Positions 60,215 to 64,000 of a stretch of 64,000 nt of DNA are shown here, piece by piece; positions within the stretch are counted from its first letter, which is position 1, and each line of letters starts with the position of its first letter. Below the pieces are notes generated by a model. It made no database searches. It had not been told where the DNA came from and saw only the letters and a list, made by a program, of their open reading frames with translations. Location: positions 1 to 64,000 of IMG/VR virus record IMGVR_UViG_3300020392_000009; one strand, 5' to 3'. Position numbers and translations under genes: made by a program. Source of the stretch: a virus.

Positions 60215-60859
60215 TCACTCATGCCAACTAAATCCAAATTCTCTTGCGTCATAATATCCTGAGTATTTATATATTCCCATAGTATCAATTTTATTATCGT
60301 TTTCATCATAAATACCAGTAAAGAACTCACCATTTGACCACGATAAAATTATAGAAAAGGGTTTACCTTTCTCAGCAATAATGAGTTCATTGATATTATA
60401 TTGATAGTCAAAATTAAAACTTCTCATTATTTCCCAATCTACTCCATCGTGTTCAAAATCATATATTTTATATGTATCACCTACAGCCGATTCATTTCTT
60501 TGATGGCTTTTTAAAATTTCCAATGCTTTACAGGCTACGGGTTCGGGAACAGGATTATAGAGGAATTTAGCACTTTCAAAAAACTCTGAAAATTGTTTAT
60601 TTAATTTTTTTTGAGATAATGAAAAATTTTTTTTATTGACCGCAGGATTGTTATCCTCTATTATTTCAAAATATTCTGCATTTCTTGGCCAACCTGCCTT
60701 CCACCGTTCTTCTAAAAGAAGATTGTAATTTTTCAATTTATTTGCCATTTGCTGTAGTTTTCTATTACAGTCATCATCCTCAATATCAATATCTATATCT
60801 TCGATTTCCTTAACCCTATTTTGGGCTATCGTTTCTTTAAGGATATCTTGCCATGACAA
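60215..60859 (-). CDS. Tagged paralogue family member 6
   Basis: A TTG start yields MSWQDILKETIAQNRVKEIE, then DIDIDIEDDDCNRKLQQMAN. The body resembles member 1 (KLKNYNLLLEERWKAGW; VACKALEILKSHQ; end FGFSWHE). 214 residues. As the first gene of the array in the direction of transcription it could be the progenitor copy. The close pairing of members 1 and 6 at both ends of the array suggests duplication followed by internal divergence. Confidence 0.65.
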   Translation of the reverse strand: MSWQDILKETIAQNRVKEIEDIDIDIEDDDCNRKLQQMANKLKNYNLLLEERWKAGWPRNAEYFEIIEDNNPAVNKKNFSLSQKKLNKQFSEFFESAKFLYNPVPEPVACKALEILKSHQRNESAVGDTYKIYDFEHDGVDWEIMRSFNFDYQYNINELIIAEKGKPFSIILSWSNGEFFTGIYDENDNKIDTMGIYKYSGYYDAREFGFSWHE

Positions 60860-60860
60860 T

Positions 60861-61622
60861 TCAATCCCTCAAATGATTAGACCAACTCTTACTAACCCAA
60901 TCAAAATCTTTAGGGAACGGGGAAATAAATTCTCCTAATATTTGAGCAAGGGCATTCATTTCTATCGGGTATATCTTGTCGCCTTCGGGCAGACTTCTAT
61001 CAATAATCATTCTTTCAATGACTCCTAATTTGACCATATCTTGGGTTACATTAAAGGTGTAATTTATCTTAAATTGCTTATCTTTTACTAGTTCTTTGAG
61101 AGTATTTTTGACCTTTTTTTCTGTTTCGTTTATTTTAACTCTATCTATTTCACTATCCATAGAATCTTGTAAATCTTCTCTTAATTCATCTAAGGCAGAA
61201 TATAAGACTTTTCTAACTTCAGACATCGCTTCATCAGTAACCAACTTTGCTATGTTTTTTATTACTTCTATTTGTTTAGGAGTAAATTTAAATTGTTCTT
61301 TTTCGGGGTCGGGTTCTTCTTCCAATACTGCTATTTCTCCTAAATCTGCTATCTCCTGCAAATCTTCTTGAAACTGCTCATCTTGTAATTTATTTTGAAA
61401 TACATTAAGAGGCGCTGATAAAGCCTCTAACATAACTTCCTCTATCTTAGGAACAGATAAAAATTCAGTTCCTTCTAATTCTCTAATGTATTTGCTTACT
61501 AAATTTTTAGAGGTTTCTATGTAAATACCCCTACTTTTCGCTTGACTAGCCAAATTCTGCAAAACTTTTAACAATCTATTCATAAAAGGATTTCTTTCTT
61601 TTAATATATATTTCCAACTCAT
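60861..61622 (-). CDS. Tagged helical protein (MSWKYILK)
   Basis: The 253 residues start MSWKYILKERNPFMNRLLKV. Most of the chain is helical and acidic (EEVMLEALSAPLNVFQNKLQ; KEQFKFTPKQIEVIKNIAKL) with a later coil (DELREDLQDSMDSEIDRVKI). It ends SKSWSNHLRD, which again shows a W-containing basic end. The function is unknown. It begins the block just upstream of the paralogue array. Confidence 0.62.
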   Translation of the reverse strand: MSWKYILKERNPFMNRLLKVLQNLASQAKSRGIYIETSKNLVSKYIRELEGTEFLSVPKIEEVMLEALSAPLNVFQNKLQDEQFQEDLQEIADLGEIAVLEEEPDPEKEQFKFTPKQIEVIKNIAKLVTDEAMSEVRKVLYSALDELREDLQDSMDSEIDRVKINETEKKVKNTLKELVKDKQFKINYTFNVTQDMVKLGVIERMIIDRSLPEGDKIYPIEMNALAQILGEFISPFPKDFDWVSKSWSNHLRD

Positions 61623-62197
61623 TTTTTATCACCTAAATACTTGTGATGATACTTCTTCTTACCAACCTGCCTACCCTCTCCTGAAAACGGATTATATGGG
61701 CGATTTCTTGCTTTCATTCTAGCCCTTGTTGGCATTGGGTTAGTTTTGATACCTCCCATTCCAAGCCCTCTCTTTTTTCCTTTTCTTTGTTGATTTGCCT
61801 TTGGTTGAGGTTGTCCGTAACTAGGTGAATCTGTTACATTACCAAACTCTTCTTCTAGTTCTTGCATTTCTATATCTCTAACTTTTTTAGAATCTCTTGG
61901 ATTTCTATTTTGTCTTTTGAGCCTAAGTTCTTCTCTTTCACGCTTTTTTCTACCTCTATTTATTAGTCGCATTTCTTTTTCGTTAAAAAAACTACCTTTC
62001 CCTTTTGCTTTCTTTTGACCTAAGCGTTCTTCTGTTTGTCGTTGTTTAGTTTCTCTATTAATTTGAGTTTGCTCAAATTTACTAGGTCGCCTAAAACCAC
62101 CAAAAAGGCTGTCTTTGCCTTTAAAATAAGATTCAGCATCTTTAGTATAGGGATATTTTTCATCCTTACTTCTCTTCAAGATATTTTTCCAACTCAT
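61619..62197 (-). CDS. Tagged very basic protein (MSWKNILK)
   Basis: The 192 residues start MSWKNILKRSKDEKYPYTKD and are extremely rich in Lys, Arg and Gln (for example LINRGRKKREREELRLKRQN and the Gly/Arg-rich GKKRGLGMGGIKTNPMPTRA). It ends KKKYHHKYLGDKK. The composition is that of a DNA-condensing or core protein. With the tag it is a good candidate for an internal head protein. No enzymatic motif. Confidence 0.65.
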   Translation of the reverse strand: MSWKNILKRSKDEKYPYTKDAESYFKGKDSLFGGFRRPSKFEQTQINRETKQRQTEERLGQKKAKGKGSFFNEKEMRLINRGRKKREREELRLKRQNRNPRDSKKVRDIEMQELEEEFGNVTDSPSYGQPQPKANQQRKGKKRGLGMGGIKTNPMPTRARMKARNRPYNPFSGEGRQVGKKKYHHKYLGDKK

Positions 62198-62301
62198 TTC
62201 TTATCACCTGTAACAAAACACTTCTTTGACTTTGCCTCTTTCTCATCAACTTCTTTTGACTTTGCATCAAACCACTTATCGAGATAATTGCACCTTGTCA
62301 T
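62194..62301 (-). CDS. Very small protein (35 aa)
   Basis: A 35-residue frame, MTRCNYLDKWFDAKSKEVDE and then KEAKSKKCFVTGDKK, fits exactly between two tagged genes and overlaps the next ATG (ATGA). Two cysteines and many lysines; no tag. The translation coupling supports it, but its size makes it uncertain. Confidence 0.45.
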   Translation of the reverse strand: MTRCNYLDKWFDAKSKEVDEKEAKSKKCFVTGDKK

Positions 62302-62302
62302 A

Positions 62303-62683
62303 TTATTCATCTCTTGTATATTCTAAATCATATTTTAAATCGCCTAAAACAGAAGCAAATATTTTATTTTTCATCAAATCTTGCATGATATCATACTTCT
62401 TCGTTCCATCAAGTATGCTTCTTATTTTTCTTTCTAATATACGCTCTGTTTGCTTCCTATCATAAAACCCTTTCTTAACCAGTTGTTGTGCAGGGGTAGT
62501 CAATATTTGTAATACACTTTCCGGTATTTTATCTACTTCTTCCATGAGGTTTTTTACTATTTCTTTAGTAGCCATATAACTTTCTTTTCCTCCATCGGGA
62601 TTTCTCCTACCGCTACCGTCGGATAATCTATAAGGTGTATCTTTGATACTTATTTTTTTCTTTATCTCATCTTTCCATGTCAT
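62303..62683 (-). CDS. Tagged small protein (MTWKDEIK)
   Basis: Starts MTWKDEIKKKISIKDTPYRL, then a Ser/Gly-rich part and a helical end (TERILERKIRSILDGTKKYD; MKNKIFASVLGDLKYDLEYT). 126 residues. This variant of the peptide has E at position 6 and I at position 7, like the last genes at 63.0-63.7 kb. The overlapping start suggests coupling to the next gene. Function unknown. Confidence 0.62.
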   Translation of the reverse strand: MTWKDEIKKKISIKDTPYRLSDGSGRRNPDGGKESYMATKEIVKNLMEEVDKIPESVLQILTTPAQQLVKKGFYDRKQTERILERKIRSILDGTKKYDIMQDLMKNKIFASVLGDLKYDLEYTRDE

Positions 62684-63042
62684 GATACATCACCTGTAAA
62701 GCCCCTACCCCTGCTCCTTAGTCTTTTCAAATCCTTTGCGTCAATATCACCGTCATTATCAGTATCTAATTTCTTTTGGCCACCAACAAGTTTCTTTTTC
62801 TTTTTACCCATCTTTTCTTCTTCTTTCATTAATCTTGTAGGTAAATCGTCATACGCTCCTTCTATTACTTGAACTGCTTCTTCTACATCGTCGAGAGATA
62901 TATTCAAAGCCCTAGCAATACTTAGATTACTAGGTGGGGAATCGGGATATTTCGCCATCCTTTTATCTACATACGCTTTTACTTTCTTAGCATTTAGCAA
63001 CTTAGTAGTTCTCTTAACTTTCAGTATATCTTGCCATGCCAT
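62680..63042 (-). CDS. Tagged protein with EF-hand (calcium) loop
   Basis: The ATG at 63042 gives MAWQDILKVKRTTKLLNAKK. The chain includes a small helical domain (IARALNISLDDVEEAVQVIE), then KKKKKLVGGQKKLDTDNDGDIDAKDLKRLR. Here D93, D95, D97, D99 and D104 form a canonical 12-residue EF-hand loop (DTDNDGDIDAKD). A single Ca2+-binding loop after a lysine run is a format I recall from marine phage proteins. 120 residues. Confidence 0.65.
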   Translation of the reverse strand: MAWQDILKVKRTTKLLNAKKVKAYVDKRMAKYPDSPPSNLSIARALNISLDDVEEAVQVIEGAYDDLPTRLMKEEEKMGKKKKKLVGGQKKLDTDNDGDIDAKDLKRLRSRGRGFTGDVS

Positions 63043-63043
63043 G

Positions 63044-63184
63044 TTAATCCCCTTTAATTTTATCAAGATATTCTTTTATTCTTTTGGCTTGGCTTTCATG
63101 CATCTCAACTGCTTTGCCTAGTTCTTCGATTATTTTTTCTAGTTCTGCTACACTACTTTTCTTTATTTCTTCTTTCCATGTCAT
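63044..63184 (-). CDS. Tagged micro-protein (MTWKEEIK), 46 aa
   Basis: This very short frame starts MTWKEEIKKSSVAELEKIIE, forms one coiled-coil helix (EELGKAVEMHESQAKRIK) and ends YLDKIKGD. It fills the space between two tagged genes and shows the tag clearly. It is essentially the tag plus one helix, so it may act as a competitor or adaptor of the docking site. Confidence 0.6.
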   Translation of the reverse strand: MTWKEEIKKSSVAELEKIIEELGKAVEMHESQAKRIKEYLDKIKGD

Positions 63185-63189
63185 ATTAA

Positions 63190-63405
63190 TCAATCCCTCT
63201 TTCTAAGTCGTTTAATTTCTGTTATATCTGCTTGACATAATTTTATTATTTTTTGAAGTGGTTTTATTAAAAATTTACTACCTTCTTTTTTTACTTTCTC
63301 ATCTAAATCAGGTGTTGCCACAAGTTCGTCATATTCATCTAATAATTCTCTTATGGTGTTTTTTCTCCAACCTATGTTCTTTTTAATAATATCTTTCCAT
63401 GCCAT
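63190..63405 (-). CDS. Tagged small protein (MAWKDIIK), 71 aa
   Basis: The ATG at 63405 follows GGTGA and starts MAWKDIIKKNIGWRKNTIRE. The rest is helical and basic (LLDEYDELVATPDLDEKVKK; KLCQADITEIKRLRKRD). Unknown function. The second W at position 13 (IGWRK) is notable but not conserved. Confidence 0.62.
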   Translation of the reverse strand: MAWKDIIKKNIGWRKNTIRELLDEYDELVATPDLDEKVKKEGSKFLIKPLQKIIKLCQADITEIKRLRKRD

Positions 63406-63418
63406 ATTATTCACCTAA

Positions 63419-63718
63419 TCAAACCGGATATATTATTACACATTTATCGTTGTCGTCAAGATTTCTTGGAATTTGACCTGTGTTTTGAAGAATACTAATA
63501 GCACTAGGATTATTGGGAGCATATTCTATTCTTAAATCGCCATCTGTTTCTTCAATGATAATTCCTTCGGCAATCCTATCAATTTGTATTGCCTTTGTCA
63601 TCATATGTTCATCAATATAAACTGTGCTAGATTTATCAAATGTGTTTAATTTTGCTATCAATTCACCTACTGTCATTCCAACTTTTCTTTGCTTTCTTAT
63701 CTCTTCTTTCCATGTCAT
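63419..63718 (-). CDS. Tagged protein (MTWKEEIR), 99 aa
   Basis: AGGAGA precedes the ATG. It starts MTWKEEIRKQRKVGMTVGEL, then a compact alpha/beta domain (IAKLNTFDKSSTVYIDEHMM; EGIIIEETDGDLRIEYAPNN) and the end CVIIYPV. The body is a small beta-sheet fold of the kind seen in regulators or adaptor proteins. Unknown function. Confidence 0.62.
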   Translation of the reverse strand: MTWKEEIRKQRKVGMTVGELIAKLNTFDKSSTVYIDEHMMTKAIQIDRIAEGIIIEETDGDLRIEYAPNNPSAISILQNTGQIPRNLDDNDKCVIIYPV

Positions 63719-63753
63719 ATTAATTTCTCCTAAAATTTTGTGGCGGATTTTTT

Positions 63754-64000
63754 TTACCTCTTTCTAACTTTGCCACCATCTAAAATAACCCTCGCATAAA
63801 AACGATTAAATTCTTGCAGATGTTTGTTAAATCCTCCTGCATCATCTTTCAATGCCATATCACTCATTTGAGAAATTATCTTATCTGCTTCTTTTCTTTC
63901 CTTCTCACTTAAATCATATGTCTTCATATCATCAACAACTCTTTCAACGGTTGAAAGAAGCCTTGTTGATTTCTTTCGTTGGTTATCATTTTTTAATATC
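63754..64000 (-). CDS. Partial gene at window edge, probably tagged
   Basis: The open frame enters at the window end. The visible 81 residues start ILKNDNQRKKSTRLLSTVER and run as a helical protein (SEKEREADKI-type; MSDMALKDDAGGFNKHLQEF), ending GGKVRKR. The first visible residues, ILK followed by charged residues, are what would be expected if this is the end of the shared peptide (..x-ILKN), so this is probably another tagged protein whose start lies just outside. Confidence 0.5.
   Translation of the reverse strand, partial: ILKNDNQRKKSTRLLSTVERVVDDMKTYDLSEKERKEADKIISQMSDMALKDDAGGFNKHLQEFNRFYARVILDGGKVRKR

Larger units (their letters stand above)
57455..60859 (-). repeat. Six near-identical ~120-bp gene-start repeats (paralogue array)
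   Basis: The first ~120 bases of six adjacent genes (57455-57574, 58051-58170, 58719-58838, 59408-59527, 60090-60209, 60740-60859) encode nearly the same 40 residues (tag, VKEIEDIDIDI, DDDC). The remainder of each gene is divergent. Such a pattern allows recombination between the conserved starts to shuffle the variable bodies. Confidence 0.8.

Noticed and set aside
1-64000. tRNA, rRNA, insertion sequences or integrase
   Set aside because: No cloverleaf-like sequences, transposase or tyrosine/serine recombinase motifs were noticed by eye; a dedicated scan was not possible.

Overview
The window is about 64 kb of an AT-rich tailed (Caudoviricetes-type) virus genome, most likely infecting an archaeon. 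The archaeal signs are a PolB fragment ending in a PCNA-binding motif, an archaeo-eukaryotic (PriS-like) primase, an XPF/ERCC4 nuclease, an ATP-dependent DNA ligase, an Arf/SR-beta-like small GTPase, ribosome-binding sites built on GGTGA, and TTTAAATA-type TATA boxes in the few intergenic gaps. The overall plan resembles my memory of marine Poseidoniales (MGII) 'magroviruses', and several small basic proteins resemble families I recall from marine phages. The host remains an inference.

Positions 1-7886 (+ strand) are a compact replication/repair operon: small coiled-coil and zinc proteins, the C-terminal piece of a split DNA polymerase B, a Cas4/RecB-like nuclease, primase, XPF-like nuclease, a P-loop ATPase with a winged-helix tail, a DEDD exonuclease and three very small genes. 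It ends in a perfect 14-bp hairpin followed by a T-run (7879-7923). Everything else (7976-64000) is on the - strand and converges on that terminator.

Read in its own direction (right to left), the - strand block holds: (a) 63.7-54.1 kb, many short genes, including a six-member paralogue array; (b) 55.3-46 kb, a possible small terminase, three large unknown proteins, large terminase and a LAGLIDADG-type protein; (c) 46-43 kb, small basic proteins and a PAP2-type phosphatase; (d) portal, coiled-coil proteins, DNA ligase, prohead protease/scaffold and HK97-type major capsid protein (43.1-33.5 kb); (e) head accessory, membrane and GTPase genes (33.4-29 kb); (f) neck, tail tube, tail chaperones with a -1 frameshift site, tape measure, hub, lectin-like and fibre genes (28-8 kb). 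No sheath gene is seen, so the tail looks siphovirus-like.

The most striking feature is a short peptide, roughly M-x-W-x-[D/E]-I-[L/I]-K, that begins about 25 otherwise unrelated proteins (for example MSWKDILK, MSWQDILK, MNWLEILK, MTWKEEIK). Related peptides end the prohead protease/scaffold protein and a small coiled-coil protein (both WSEIHKM), and two other proteins (SWMDILRN, SWHLILKRY); one lies inside a protein. The carriers include a PAP2 phosphatase, a possible ADP-ribosyltransferase-fold protein, very basic proteins and the whole paralogue array. I propose that this is a capsid-targeting (cargo-loading) address, shared with the scaffold tail, that fills the prohead with a large set of internal proteins. 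This would be analogous in logic to the T4 capsid-targeting sequence and to encapsulin cargo peptides. It is an inference from sequence pattern and gene context.
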